A stretch of DNA of 35,394 nt from Microcystis aeruginosa W13-11 (GCA_009995705.1 JAADBR010000034.1:1-35394); one strand, 5' to 3'; shown: positions 1-9,386, numbered from the stretch's first letter. Numbers and translations: made by a program. Notes: generated by a model not told the origin, from the sequence alone.

Positions 1-45
1 ATTAGATTTGAGCAGAGTTACTAGAGGCATCTTGACAATGCCCAT

Positions 46-71
46 CAGAATTAGATTTTGGTCTAATTCTG
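46..71. other. perfect inverted repeat (10-bp arms, 6-nt loop)
   Basis: CAGAATTAGA (46-55) and TCTAATTCTG (62-71) are perfect reverse complements separated by TTTTGG. No T-run follows, so it is not a standard terminator. It could be an operator, or a transcript-end hairpin of a gene left of the window. Confidence 0.6.
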
Positions 72-80
72 TGCTAGAAT

Positions 81-101
81 CTGCGTCGCTTTAGCGCGCA
101 G
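81..101. other. GC-rich hairpin
   Basis: CTGCG (81-85) pairs with CGCAG (97-101) and CGC (87-89) with GCG (94-96), with one bulged T and a TTTA loop. It lies 10 bases after the 46-71 inverted repeat and about 170 bases before gabD. No U-tract follows. The rest of 1-273 shows no gene apart from a five-codon ATG...TAA at 181-198 behind a GAGGAG motif. Confidence 0.5.
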
Positions 102-273
102 AGTGTCAACCTATATCCTCTTTCCAGTCAGGAGATACTAAATCTGTTGGGTATAGACTATTTATAGAGGAGAGGCACTAATGCAAAAGGGGAAATAAAT
201 AATCAAGTGTCAGCAGCGGGACAACCGAAGAACTAAACTAGAGATATAGCCCTCGATAGGAGACAATTGGGAT

Positions 274-1638
274 ATGGGTATCGCTTCAGTCAACCCTGCC
301 ACCGGAGAAATTCTCAAGACTTTTACCCCTCTAACCTCGGAGGAATTGGCGGCGAAATTAGCCCTAGCTGAGACAACTTTTCAGCAGTATCGCCGCACCG
401 CCATCAGTGAACGGGGACAGTGGTTACGGCAAGCGGCGGATATTTTGGAACGGGATCAGGTGGTATTGGCTAAAACCATGACTTTAGAAATGGGGAAACC
501 AATCAAATCAGCGATCGCAGAAGTCCTCAAATGTGCCTTGGTTTGTCGTTTTTATGCCGATAATGCCGCCGGTTATCTGGAAGATGTGCTGATTGCCACC
601 GATGCTAGTCGCAGTTTTGTCCGTTATCAACCTTTAGGGGTGATTTTAGCGGTTATGCCCTGGAATTTCCCTTTATGGCAAGTATTTCGCTTTGCTGCTC
701 CCGCTTTAATGGCGGGAAATGTCGGCCTACTCAAACACGCTTCTAATGTTCCCCAATCAGCTTTAGCGGTGGAAAGAATTTTATTAGAAGCAGGTTTTCC
801 CGAAGGCGCTTTTCAAACTCTTTTGATCGGGGCCGATCGCGTTAGTGATTTAATTAACGATGAACGGGTAAAAGCCGCCACTTTAACCGGTAGTGAACCG
901 GCGGGGATCAGTTTAGCAGCCGCCGCCGGAAAACAGATTAAAAAGGTGGTTTTGGAGTTGGGAGGTAGTGATCCTTTTATCGTTTTAGATAGTGCTGATA
1001 TCGAGGCGGCAGCGGCTACGGCAGTGACGGCAAGATTGTTAAATAATGGTCAGACTTGTATCGCCGCTAAACGGTTTATTGTTATGGAAACTGTCGCCGA
1101 TCAATTTGAACAGTTATTAGTGGCCAAATTCCAAGCTTTAAAAGTTGGTGATCCCCTCGATGAAACTGTTGATATTGGTCCCTTGGCCACGGTATCGATC
1201 GTCTCGGAAATTGCCGCTCAAGTGGAAAAAACCGTGGCTATGGGTGGTAAAATCCTTGTAGGGGGTCAACGTTTAGAGGGAAAAGGTAACTTCTATCTAC
1301 CGACGATTTTAACCGATATTCCTGCTGGTTCTCCTGGGGAAAAAGAGGAATTTTTCGGACCGGTGGCTTTACTATTTCGAGTCAAAAATATCGAGGAAGC
1401 GATCGCTTCAGCTAATGATAGTCCCTTTGGTTTGGGTTCTAGCGCTTGGACGAATAACCCCGAAGAAATTGAGCGTTTAATTAGCGAAATTGAGGCCGGT
1501 TGTGTGTTTATTAACGGTATGGTTAAATCCGATCCTCGTTTACCCTTTGGGGGTATTAAACGTTCTGGTTTTGGTCGGGAATTAAGTGTGGAAGGCATTC
1601 GCGAATTTGTCAACGTTAAAACGGTTTGGATTAAGTAA
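274..1638 (+). CDS. gabD: NAD(P)-dependent succinate-semialdehyde dehydrogenase
   Basis: An aldehyde dehydrogenase superfamily enzyme of 454 residues, the length I remember for cyanobacterial GabD proteins. It would oxidise succinic semialdehyde to succinate in the cytosol, closing the GABA/2-oxoglutarate bypass of the cyanobacterial TCA cycle. The general base lies in VLELGG (Glu228) and the nucleophile in GQTC (Cys262). The MPWNFP segment that shapes the cofactor site (about residue 128) and the C-terminal LPFGGIKRSG motif are also present. The start has AGGAGA about 10 bases upstream. No partner gene is adjacent; the next gene begins 180 bases downstream beyond a dispersed repeat. The substrate is assigned from family resemblance; another medium-chain semialdehyde is possible. 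Confidence 0.85.
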   Translation: MGIASVNPATGEILKTFTPLTSEELAAKLALAETTFQQYRRTAISERGQWLRQAADILERDQVVLAKTMTLEMGKPIKSAIAEVLKCALVCRFYADNAAGYLEDVLIATDASRSFVRYQPLGVILAVMPWNFPLWQVFRFAAPALMAGNVGLLKHASNVPQSALAVERILLEAGFPEGAFQTLLIGADRVSDLINDERVKAATLTGSEPAGISLAAAAGKQIKKVVLELGGSDPFIVLDSADIEAAAATAVTARLLNNGQTCIAAKRFIVMETVADQFEQLLVAKFQALKVGDPLDETVDIGPLATVSIVSEIAAQVEKTVAMGGKILVGGQRLEGKGNFYLPTILTDIPAGSPGEKEEFFGPVALLFRVKNIEEAIASANDSPFGLGSSAWTNNPEEIERLISEIEAGCVFINGMVKSDPRLPFGGIKRSGFGRELSVEGIREFVNVKTVWIK

Positions 1639-1649
1639 ATAAATTCAGT

Positions 1650-1733
1650 TAAGTAGTTAGGTGTTAAAAACTATCAAATCCCCCCCTTATCAAGGGGGGA
1701 AAGGGGGGATCGAACCCGACATCTATCTTCAGT
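1650..1733. repeat. dispersed intergenic repeat, copy A
   Basis: Contains GTTAAAAACTATCAAAT, then an inverted CCCCCCTTATCAAGGGGGG core, a second G-run, GGATCGAACCC and ATCTATCTTC. The reverse complement of 26917-27007 shows the same order of blocks with substitutions, and the core also recurs in the 5147-5293 array. It lies between gabD and the helicase gene. Confidence 0.7.
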
Positions 1734-1818
1734 AGTAACCCACCACCATAACCAAAATCACTCACCATAATTATCGCTAGTTTACACTATCGAAGAGCGC
1801 ACCCTACGGATTAAAAAT

Positions 1819-4800
1819 ATGCCGCGCATTTTTGATAATATTGAGTCCCATTTATTGCCAATTTTACAGGAAAGTTTATTAGCATCCCAACGCGCTGATT
1901 TTTGTGTGGGTTATTTTAATTTGCGCGGTTGGCAATCCATCGATACCTATATTGATCACTTTCTCGGAGGTGATTTGTCCTGTTGTCGTCTCCTGATTGG
2001 TATGCAGAAAGCACCCCAGGAATTACTACAGCAATCCCTGTCTTTATTGAACCGATCAAATAATATAGATAAGGCTACTTCTGCTCGTTTTAAAAAACAA
2101 ATTGTTCAGGATTTTTGCCAGCAATTAACTTGGGGGAATCCTAGCAATCGAGATCAGGAAGCTTTGCAACGTTTGGGGAAACAAATCCAAGCGGGTAAGT
2201 TAGTAATTCGCCTATTTTTGCGCTACAATCTCCATGCTAAATTATACCTTATTCATCGACAGGATGTCAATAACCCAACGGTGGGATTTTTGGGTAGCAG
2301 TAATCTAACTTTTGCGGGATTACAACAGCAGGGAGAATTAAATATTGATGTGCTTGACCATGATGCTTGTGCCAAGTTACAAAAGTGGTTTAATGATCGT
2401 TGGTTTGATGCTTGGTGTTGGGATATATCCTCGGATATTGTCGAGGTAATTAACCAAAGTTGGGCCAGGGAAAGTCTGATTCCTCCCTATCATATCTATT
2501 TAAAAATAGCTTACCATCTTTCCTTTGAAGCGAGAGCCGGTTTAGCAGAATACAAAATTCCCCGACAGTTTGACCAAGACTTACTAGATTTTCAGAAATC
2601 GGCCATTAAAATTGCCGCTCGTTATGTGCAAAGACGCGGTGGGGTACTAATTGGCGACGTGGTGGGGTTAGGAAAAACGCGCATCGCTTCCATTCTAGCA
2701 TATATTTTGCAGGAAGACTACGATTTAGAAATCTTAATTATTTGTCCGAAAAATCTCCTGACTATGTGGGAGGATTACAGCTATAAATATAAATTAAGAG
2801 CGAAAATTATCCCCTTAAGTCAGGTTATGCAGGAGTTACCCAATCTGCGGCGCTATCGGGTAGTAATTATCGATGAAAGTCATAACCTGCGTAATCGAGA
2901 GGGTAAACGTTATCGGGTGATACAGGAGTACATTAACACCAATGAAAGTCGCTGTATTCTCTTGACTGCGACTCCCTACAATAAAAACTATCTTGACCTG
3001 TCCAATCAACTGCGTTTATTCATTCAAGAGGATACTAATCTCGGAATTCGTCCCGAAAGACTACTAGAATCTCTGGGAGGAGAAATCGAATTTAACCGCA
3101 GATACCAATCTGCGGTTAGGTCCCTAGCTGCCTTTGAAAAAAGTGACTCTCCCGACGACTGGAGAGACTTAATGCGTCTCTATATGATTAGACGGACTCG
3201 CGGTTTTATCAAAAATAATTATGCTACAGAAGACGAACAGGGTCGCAAGTATCTAAAATTTGCCGATGGGTCGAGAGTCTATCTTCCCCAACGACAACTA
3301 AAGACAATCAAGTTTGACCTACAAGACTCGGTTTATGCGCGTTTATATTCGGAAGCAGTGGTGATAACTCTCAACGGATTGAAGTTACCCCGTTACGGAT
3401 TGGGAAATTATCTGATTAAAGGATGCAAAGGGACAGGAGAGGAGGAAACTATCTTAAAAAGTCTATCCCGTGCGGGTAAAAGATTAATGGGTTTTTGTCG
3501 GACGAATTTATTTAAACGTTTGGAGAGTGGAGGATATGCTTTCCTACAATCCCTTGACCGTCATATTCTCCGTAACTATATTTTCCTTCATGCTATGGCC
3601 AATAATCTACCCCTTCCCATCGGGAGTCAGGATCTAACTTTGTTAGACACTCGTTATCTGGATGAGGATTTAGTCACTCAGGGAGAGGATGAAAGTCTAG
3701 AAACCGAGGATACCACCGGGATAACCGGGTTAGAAAAAGAGTATCAAAAAAGAGCCGAACAAGTGTATCAAAAGTATAGCGGTGATTATCGCAAGCGCTT
3801 TCAGTGGATTCACACCGAGGTGTTTAAACCCGCATTGAAAAAAGACCTAAAATCCGATGCCTTGGCTTTAATAGCATTATTGCAGACCTGTGGGACTTGG
3901 CAGCCAGAGACCGACGAAAAGCTAGAGAAGTTATGGCAGCTGTTACAGGAAAATCATCCCCAAGAAAAGGTGTTAATTTTTAGCCAATTTGCCGATACAG
4001 TCAGTTATTTGGTCACTCAGTTGCAAAATCGGGGAGTGGATAAGATTGCGGGAGTGACGGGAAACTCTGCTAATCCTGCGGAAATGGTCCGTCGTTTTAG
4101 TCCCCGCAGCAATTCTCAGCAAGTGGGGGAAGAAATACGAGTCCTAATCGCGACGGATATCTTGAGCGAAGGGTTAAATTTACAGGATTGTGCCATTATC
4201 GTTAATTATGACCTACCCTGGGCAATTATTCGCCTCATTCAACGGGCCGGAAGGGTAGATAGAATCGGTCAAAAAGCAAGTCAGGTTCTCTGTTATTCCT
4301 TTTTACCTGCGGAGGGAGTGGAGAGAATTATTAAACTGCGGACGAGACTATCTCAAAGACTGCGAGAGAATGCGGAAGTGGTGGGGACCGATGAGATATT
4401 TTTTGAGGAGGAGATGGATAACCAGACTTTATTAGATCTGTATCATGAAAAATCTGAGGTTATCGATGAGGAGGAGGATCAAGAAGTGGATTTAACCTCG
4501 GAAGCTTATCAAATTTGGAAAAATGCGATCGAAGTTGACCCTAGTTTAAAACATACCATAGAGAATCTGCCGGCGGTGGTTTATTCTACCCGTTGCCATA
4601 CCCCCACAGCAACCCATCCAGAGGGAGTCATGGTTTATCTAAAAACTGCCGGGGGAAATGATGCTTTAGCATGGATGGATAAACAGGGAAATAGTGTGAC
4701 TCAATCCCAATTAACTATCTTACGTTCCGCTGCCTGTCATCCCCAAACTCCCCCGATTCCTCTCCATCCCCAACACCATCAGTTAGTACAAAAAGGTACA

Positions 4801-5148
4801 GAATTAATTGCGGAGGAGGAAACCCATTCCGGGGGACATCTCGGACGAATGACGGGGGCAAAATTTAAAACCTATCAGCGCTTAAAAGGGTATGCTCAAG
4901 ATAGTAGGGATAATCTTTTTCCTCCAGAGGTTTTTAATCAAGCAATCGCTCAACTCTATCATTATCCCCTCAGACAGTCCGCTCTCGATCGCCTAAATCG
5001 TTGTTTAAGAACTGGTATCTCTGACCAACAGTTGGCCGATTTGGTAGTATCTTTGTATCAAGATGACCGTCTCTGTATTGTTCACGAGGAAGAAACAAAT
5101 CAAGAACCCCAGATTATCTGTTCCTTGGGTTTATTTCAACCCTCTTAA
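1819..5148 (+). CDS. PLD-nuclease / SNF2-family helicase fusion, putative restriction component
   Basis: 1109 residues. The N-terminus is phospholipase D-like with a single HxK signature (His139, Lys141) followed by GSSN (159-162), as in single-motif PLD nucleases that work as dimers. A superfamily 2/SNF2 helicase core follows: GDVVGLGKT Walker A (279-287), DESH box (352-355), LLTATP (381-386), and a C-terminal lobe ending in QRAGRVDRIGQ near 811. The last 280 residues are acidic then unassigned. Such fusions are expected to translocate on DNA with ATP and cut. The methyltransferase gene follows 195 bases downstream on the same strand, which suggests ATP-dependent restriction-modification or a DISARM-like role (DrmD helicase plus DrmC PLD in one chain). 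No clear Shine-Dalgarno precedes the ATG. The exact system type is inference. Confidence 0.8.
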   Translation: MPRIFDNIESHLLPILQESLLASQRADFCVGYFNLRGWQSIDTYIDHFLGGDLSCCRLLIGMQKAPQELLQQSLSLLNRSNNIDKATSARFKKQIVQDFCQQLTWGNPSNRDQEALQRLGKQIQAGKLVIRLFLRYNLHAKLYLIHRQDVNNPTVGFLGSSNLTFAGLQQQGELNIDVLDHDACAKLQKWFNDRWFDAWCWDISSDIVEVINQSWARESLIPPYHIYLKIAYHLSFEARAGLAEYKIPRQFDQDLLDFQKSAIKIAARYVQRRGGVLIGDVVGLGKTRIASILAYILQEDYDLEILIICPKNLLTMWEDYSYKYKLRAKIIPLSQVMQELPNLRRYRVVIIDESHNLRNREGKRYRVIQEYINTNESRCILLTATPYNKNYLDLSNQLRLFIQEDTNLGIRPERLLESLGGEIEFNRRYQSAVRSLAAFEKSDSPDDWRDLMRLYMIRRTRGFIKNNYATEDEQGRKYLKFADGSRVYLPQRQLKTIKFDLQDSVYARLYSEAVVITLNGLKLPRYGLGNYLIKGCKGTGEEETILKSLSRAGKRLMGFCRTNLFKRLESGGYAFLQSLDRHILRNYIFLHAMANNLPLPIGSQDLTLLDTRYLDEDLVTQGEDESLETEDTTGITGLEKEYQKRAEQVYQKYSGDYRKRFQWIHTEVFKPALKKDLKSDALALIALLQTCGTWQPETDEKLEKLWQLLQENHPQEKVLIFSQFADTVSYLVTQLQNRGVDKIAGVTGNSANPAEMVRRFSPRSNSQQVGEEIRVLIATDILSEGLNLQDCAIIVNYDLPWAIIRLIQRAGRVDRIGQKASQVLCYSFLPAEGVERIIKLRTRLSQRLRENAEVVGTDEIFFEEEMDNQTLLDLYHEKSEVIDEEEDQEVDLTSEAYQIWKNAIEVDPSLKHTIENLPAVVYSTRCHTPTATHPEGVMVYLKTAGGNDALAWMDKQGNSVTQSQLTILRSAACHPQTPPIPLHPQHHQLVQKGTELIAEEETHSGGHLGRMTGAKFKTYQRLKGYAQDSRDNLFPPEVFNQAIAQLYHYPLRQSALDRLNRCLRTGISDQQLADLVVSLYQDDRLCIVHEEETNQEPQIICSLGLFQPS

Positions 5149-5293
5149 GTCCCCCTTATCAAGGGGGATTTAGGGGGATCAAACCCAATGCAAGTCCCCC
5201 TTATCAAGGGGGATTTAGGGGGATCAAACCCAATGCAAGTCCCCCTTATCAAGGGGGATTTAGGGGGAAGGGGGATTTAGGGGGATCAAACCT
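5147..5293. repeat. tandem 45-bp repeat array (about 3 copies)
   Basis: Units begin at 5147, 5192 and 5237. Each holds the inverted CCCCCTTATCAAGGGGG, then ATTTAGGGGGATCAAACC and, in the first two, CAATGC. The third unit carries an internal duplication of the AGGGGGATTT segment. Units 1 and 2 appear identical. The array begins inside the stop codon of the helicase gene and fills most of the gap before the methyltransferase. Each unit can fold into a hairpin. Confidence 0.9.
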
Positions 5294-5343
5294 TTTGACT
5301 CCTAACCCTAACAACAATTTTTGATATTTCCAAGAGGTTCATT

Positions 5344-8300
5344 ATGTCCCTTAACTTCTCCCGGACTCGCGACTTATTATCTAACTTCCAATTTGGGGAA
5401 CTGTTTATCGAGGAATTGGGATGGTCCCATCCTCGCGGAAAAAAATCTTTCCCTGTTACCATCGAGAATCAGGAATATAGTTGTCAGAGAATTGCGGAAG
5501 TGTCGGGAGTGGTGGTATTAGAGGTGAGTCGGGAAGATATCCCCGATAGTCAAACTCGTCAGGAAATTCAGAGACAAGTTACCGAAAGAATAGCTGAAAA
5601 TCTGCTGATTTTCGTTGATAGCAAACGGACGCGCAGTTTATGGTACTGGGTAAAAAGAGAGGGAAGTAAAAGTTATATCCGCGACCATCTATATATAAAA
5701 GGACAACCGGGAGATTTATTTCTGGGTAAACTAGCGGAATTAGTTCTCGATATCACCGACTTTGAAGATGGGGAACCCTCTGTAGTCGAAATTGCCAAAC
5801 TCTTACAAAAGGGTTTCGATATCGAAAAGATTACCAAGAAATTTTATCAGGAATTTCAACGGGAACATTTACAGTTCCTCCCCTTTATCCAGGGAATCGA
5901 TCGAGAAAGCGATCGAAAATGGTACACTTCCGTTATCCTCAACCGTTTAATGTTCGTCTATTTCCTGCAGCGCAAGGGATTTATCGACAACGACTTCAAC
6001 TATCTGCAAAACAAGTTCCAAGCAAGTCAACGACGCGGGGAAAATTTATTCTATCGTCAGTTTCTGCAAACCCTCTTTTTTCAAGCATTCGCAAAACCCG
6101 AATCCCAACGAGACGCATCTGTAACTGCATTGGTGGGAAAAGTCAAATATCTTAACGGAGGATTATTTCTCCAACATCCCCTCGAAAATCGTTATCAAAA
6201 CATTTGTATTGATGATCAAGCATTTGAGAATATCCTTGATTTATTCTCCCGTTACTCTTGGAACCTTGACGACACTCCGGGGGGACAGGATGACGAAATT
6301 AACCCCGATGTTTTGGGATATATCTTTGAAAAGTATATCAACCAAAAAGCTTTTGGTGCTTACTATACCCGTCCGGAGATTACCGAATATCTCTGTGATA
6401 GGACGATTAATAAATGGATTGTCGAGAGAAGCAATCAACTTTATCCCCGCAAACAATTTGCCAGTATTTCTGAACTATTAATCAATCTCGATTCTCCCCT
6501 CTGTGAGATTTTGATTAAAGATATTCTTCCCCAGCTTTCTATTTTAGACCCTGCCTGTGGTTCCGGTGCTTTTTTAGTGGCCGCGATGAAGACATTAATC
6601 GCGATTTATAGCGGGGTAATTGGAACAATTGAACTGCGAGGAGACAGTAAATTAAAACAGTGGTTAGCAGAGGTAAGAAAATCCCATCCCTCCCTCGGAT
6701 ATTACATCAAAAAACGGATTATTTCCGATAACCTCTACGGTGTCGATATCATGGAGGAAGCGACAGAAATCGCAAAACTGCGTTTATTTCTTGCTTTAGT
6801 TGCTGCCGCGCAATCGGTGACGGAATTGGAACCCCTACCGAATATTGATTTTAATATCATGTCGGGAAATTCCCTTATCGGATTGATTCGCGTGGACGAA
6901 AAAAGTTTTAATCTCATGGGAGAGGAAAATATCCTACAATCTCTCACCGCACAAAATTATCAGGCAATTCTCACGGAAAAAAATCGCAGTATTGAATTAT
7001 ACAAAGAACACGCTTTCCAGTTGGGAGAAGTGGAGGGAACCCCCCAAGAAAACCGTCTCCAGATGTTACGCAATCACATCGAGGATGTTAACCGCGAATC
7101 TTTGGTGAAATTAAACCAAATTCTCCTAGATGAGTTTAGCGGTAAGTTGTCAATCAAGTACGAATCCGCACAATTAACGGGAAAAGCAAAGAAACGTTTA
7201 CTAACTCTCTCCGATATGCAATCCCTGAAACCCTTCCACTGGGGTTATCACTTCGATAAACTGATTACGGAAAAGGGTGGTTTTGATGTGATTATCACTA
7301 ATCCTCCTTGGGAAGTCTTTAAACCGCAAGCGAAGGAATTTTTTTCTCAGCATAGCGACTTGGTGACTAAAAATAAGATGGACATCAAGACGTTTGAAAA
7401 GGAACAGAAAAAGTTATTAACTAATCCCGAAATTGCTCAAGCATGGTTAGATTATCAAAGTCAATACCCCCACGTTAGTCTCTATTTTCGTTCCTCGGAA
7501 CAATACAAAAATCAAATCTCTATTGTGAATGGTAAAAAGCAAGGGACGGATATTAATCTCTATAAGCTTTTTGTTGAACAATGTTTTAATCTCCTCCATC
7601 CCCAAGGTGAATGTGGAATGGTTATTCCCAGTGGAATTTATACCGATTTAGGAACCAAGCAACTGCGAGAGATGTTATTTTCTCAGTGTCAGTTAGGAAC
7701 TGTATTCGGTTTATCCAATGAAAAATTTATTTTTGAAGGAGTTGACCATCGTTTTAAATTCTGCTTATTTGATTTTGCTAAAGGGAAAAATACCAACAAT
7801 TTTAAGGCTGTTTTTCGCATTAATCCTAGAGAAGCAATTAGTAAGGATAAGTTAGGGATATTTTTATATAATAAAGATGAACAAGTGCAAATTTCAACCA
7901 ACCTAATCCGCAAACTATCCCCCGATTCCCTCTCGGTAATGGAATTTAAACAGGATATAGATATTCATATCGCTGAAAAAATGTCTCGTTTTCCCCTGTT
8001 AGGAGAAACCCTTCCCGATACATGGAATCTCAGGTTAACTTCAGAATTTCACATGACTAATGATAGTTATTTATTTAAAACTGAACCCGCAAAGGGAAGA
8101 TTACCTCTCTACGAAGGAAAAATGATTCATCAATTCACCCATCATTATGCTTTACCGAAATACTGGTTAGATGAAAAAGAAGCAAGACAAGCTTTATTAA
8201 AACGCGGTGAAGTCGATAACGGTCAAATATTAGACTATCAAACTTATCGTTTAGGATTTCGGTCAGTTTCATCAAGTACAAACGAACGCTCTTTAATTTC

Positions 8301-8784
8301 TAGTCTGATACCTAAATTAGTTTTTTGCGGGAATTCGTTATCTATCAGTGAGTGCGAACAAAATAATTTTCAAGATAATCAATCATTCAAAATTTTCATT
8401 GTTGCTGTTTTAAATAGCTTTTTGATTGATTGGATGCTTAGACAAAAAGTTAGTCAAAACCTAAATTTTTTCTACATATATCAGCTACCTATCCCCCGAT
8501 TAAAAGAGGGAGATAGATACTTTGAGGAGATAGTAGAAAATGCAGCGAAATTGATTTGTGTAAGCGAGGAATTTGACGAATTAGCGAAAGAAGTGGGGAT
8601 AGATTCCCATAAAAATGGAGTGACAGAGGAGACAGAAAGGGCAAAAATTCGGGCTAAACTAGATGCAATAGTAGGCCACTTGTATGAATTAAATGAGATA
8701 GAATTTCAGCATATATTAAGTACCTTTCCCCTCGTTTCCGAAAGCGTCAAAACTGCCACCTTCAAAGCGTACCAAAACCTGTAA
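5344..8784 (+). CDS. Eco57I-type adenine-specific DNA methyltransferase
   Basis: 1146 residues. A conserved-looking N-terminal region (1-130) without an evident nuclease motif leads into a helical segment with GAYYTRPEI, then the N6-adenine methyltransferase core: SAM-binding DPACGSGAF (about 403) and the NPPW catalytic motif (about 653). The C-terminal third has LYEGKMIHQF, typical of TaqI/Eco57I-like target-recognition domains, also seen in PglX proteins. It probably methylates adenine on one strand of an asymmetric site, protecting self DNA from the upstream PLD-helicase. AGAGG lies a few bases before the ATG. Type IIG enzymes carry their own nuclease; I do not see one here, so cleavage is attributed to the partner (inference). 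The length and the C-terminal recognition region indicate an intact gene. Confidence 0.85.
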   Translation: MSLNFSRTRDLLSNFQFGELFIEELGWSHPRGKKSFPVTIENQEYSCQRIAEVSGVVVLEVSREDIPDSQTRQEIQRQVTERIAENLLIFVDSKRTRSLWYWVKREGSKSYIRDHLYIKGQPGDLFLGKLAELVLDITDFEDGEPSVVEIAKLLQKGFDIEKITKKFYQEFQREHLQFLPFIQGIDRESDRKWYTSVILNRLMFVYFLQRKGFIDNDFNYLQNKFQASQRRGENLFYRQFLQTLFFQAFAKPESQRDASVTALVGKVKYLNGGLFLQHPLENRYQNICIDDQAFENILDLFSRYSWNLDDTPGGQDDEINPDVLGYIFEKYINQKAFGAYYTRPEITEYLCDRTINKWIVERSNQLYPRKQFASISELLINLDSPLCEILIKDILPQLSILDPACGSGAFLVAAMKTLIAIYSGVIGTIELRGDSKLKQWLAEVRKSHPSLGYYIKKRIISDNLYGVDIMEEATEIAKLRLFLALVAAAQSVTELEPLPNIDFNIMSGNSLIGLIRVDEKSFNLMGEENILQSLTAQNYQAILTEKNRSIELYKEHAFQLGEVEGTPQENRLQMLRNHIEDVNRESLVKLNQILLDEFSGKLSIKYESAQLTGKAKKRLLTLSDMQSLKPFHWGYHFDKLITEKGGFDVIITNPPWEVFKPQAKEFFSQHSDLVTKNKMDIKTFEKEQKKLLTNPEIAQAWLDYQSQYPHVSLYFRSSEQYKNQISIVNGKKQGTDINLYKLFVEQCFNLLHPQGECGMVIPSGIYTDLGTKQLREMLFSQCQLGTVFGLSNEKFIFEGVDHRFKFCLFDFAKGKNTNNFKAVFRINPREAISKDKLGIFLYNKDEQVQISTNLIRKLSPDSLSVMEFKQDIDIHIAEKMSRFPLLGETLPDTWNLRLTSEFHMTNDSYLFKTEPAKGRLPLYEGKMIHQFTHHYALPKYWLDEKEARQALLKRGEVDNGQILDYQTYRLGFRSVSSSTNERSLISSLIPKLVFCGNSLSISECEQNNFQDNQSFKIFIVAVLNSFLIDWMLRQKVSQNLNFFYIYQLPIPRLKEGDRYFEEIVENAAKLICVSEEFDELAKEVGIDSHKNGVTEETERAKIRAKLDAIVGHLYELNEIEFQHILSTFPLVSESVKTATFKAYQNL

Positions 8785-9295
8785 GGGAAGTGGAGAAGGG
8801 AGAGGGGAGAAAAAAGCTGAATACTGACTCGGAGAATACTAACCCAATGTTGGACAAAGATAAGCAAAAATTATGTATTGACTCTAGACACTTGAGAATA
8901 TTTAAATTAACATTCCGCAATATTTATAAATTCTTAAAAATTAATTGAGAAAGATTTTTATTTAACAACGATGTTACAATGGTTACAGCGATTTTGCTGA
9001 ATTTCATAATGGGCTATTCTGTGCTTTTTTGGGCAGCAATGGTTGAAACCCTTGCTAAACCTAGAAGGTAATCCCAATTAAGACGGGGGAATTAGTCAAT
9101 TTCACCCACAACGATGATCTTTTTTTTGTGTAGTTTTATTGCAAAAAAAAAGTTTTTTTGACAAAAAGCACAAAGTATGATATGAGGGCAAAGGATTTCT
9201 GGCAGCCAGTAGTTATTGCAGAGTGGGGAGACCACTTCGTGCGCGTTGCGGGGGGAGAATAAATAAAAGTAATCTCCTATCTGCTGATGTCTTAA
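8785..9295. other. AT-rich intergenic region without a gene
   Basis: Apart from a purine-rich stretch after the methyltransferase, A/T homopolymer runs near 9118-9160 and a promoter-like pair at 9158-9186, I see no coding sequence or RNA gene. A short open frame on the minus strand runs into the tRNA and is not coding. Confidence 0.6.
9158..9186 (+). promoter_or_regulatory. possible sigma70-type promoter
   Basis: TTGACA (9158-9163), a 17-base spacer and TATGAG (9181-9186). The -35 is consensus and the -10 matches 4 of 6. A transcript would begin near 9193 and run antisense through the tRNA-Arg gene toward surE at 9427. Confidence 0.35.
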
Positions 9296-9368
9296 CGAGT
9301 ACGGAGGGAGTCGAACCCCCGACACCCAGGACCGGAACCTGGTGCTCTATCCTCTGAGCTACGTACCC
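9296..9368 (-). tRNA. tRNA-Arg (anticodon CCG)
   Basis: The minus strand folds into a full cloverleaf of 73 bases. The acceptor stem is GGGTACG/CGTACTC (one G-U pair), discriminator G, D-arm around AGCTCAGAGGATAGAGC, anticodon stem CCAGG/CCTGG with loop TTCCGGT giving anticodon CCG (reads CGG, arginine), and a GTTCGAC T-loop. No 3' CCA is encoded, so it must be added after transcription. Its promoter is probably the TATAAT at 9387-9392. Confidence 0.95.
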
Positions 9369-9386
9369 ACGATAAAATACCATTAC

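Noticed and set aside
5147..5293. CRISPR array
   Set aside because: The units are contiguous tandem copies with no unique spacers.
9092..9325. 77-codon open frame on the minus strand
   Set aside because: It overlaps the tRNA-Arg gene and an A/T homopolymer region, with no protein-like pattern.
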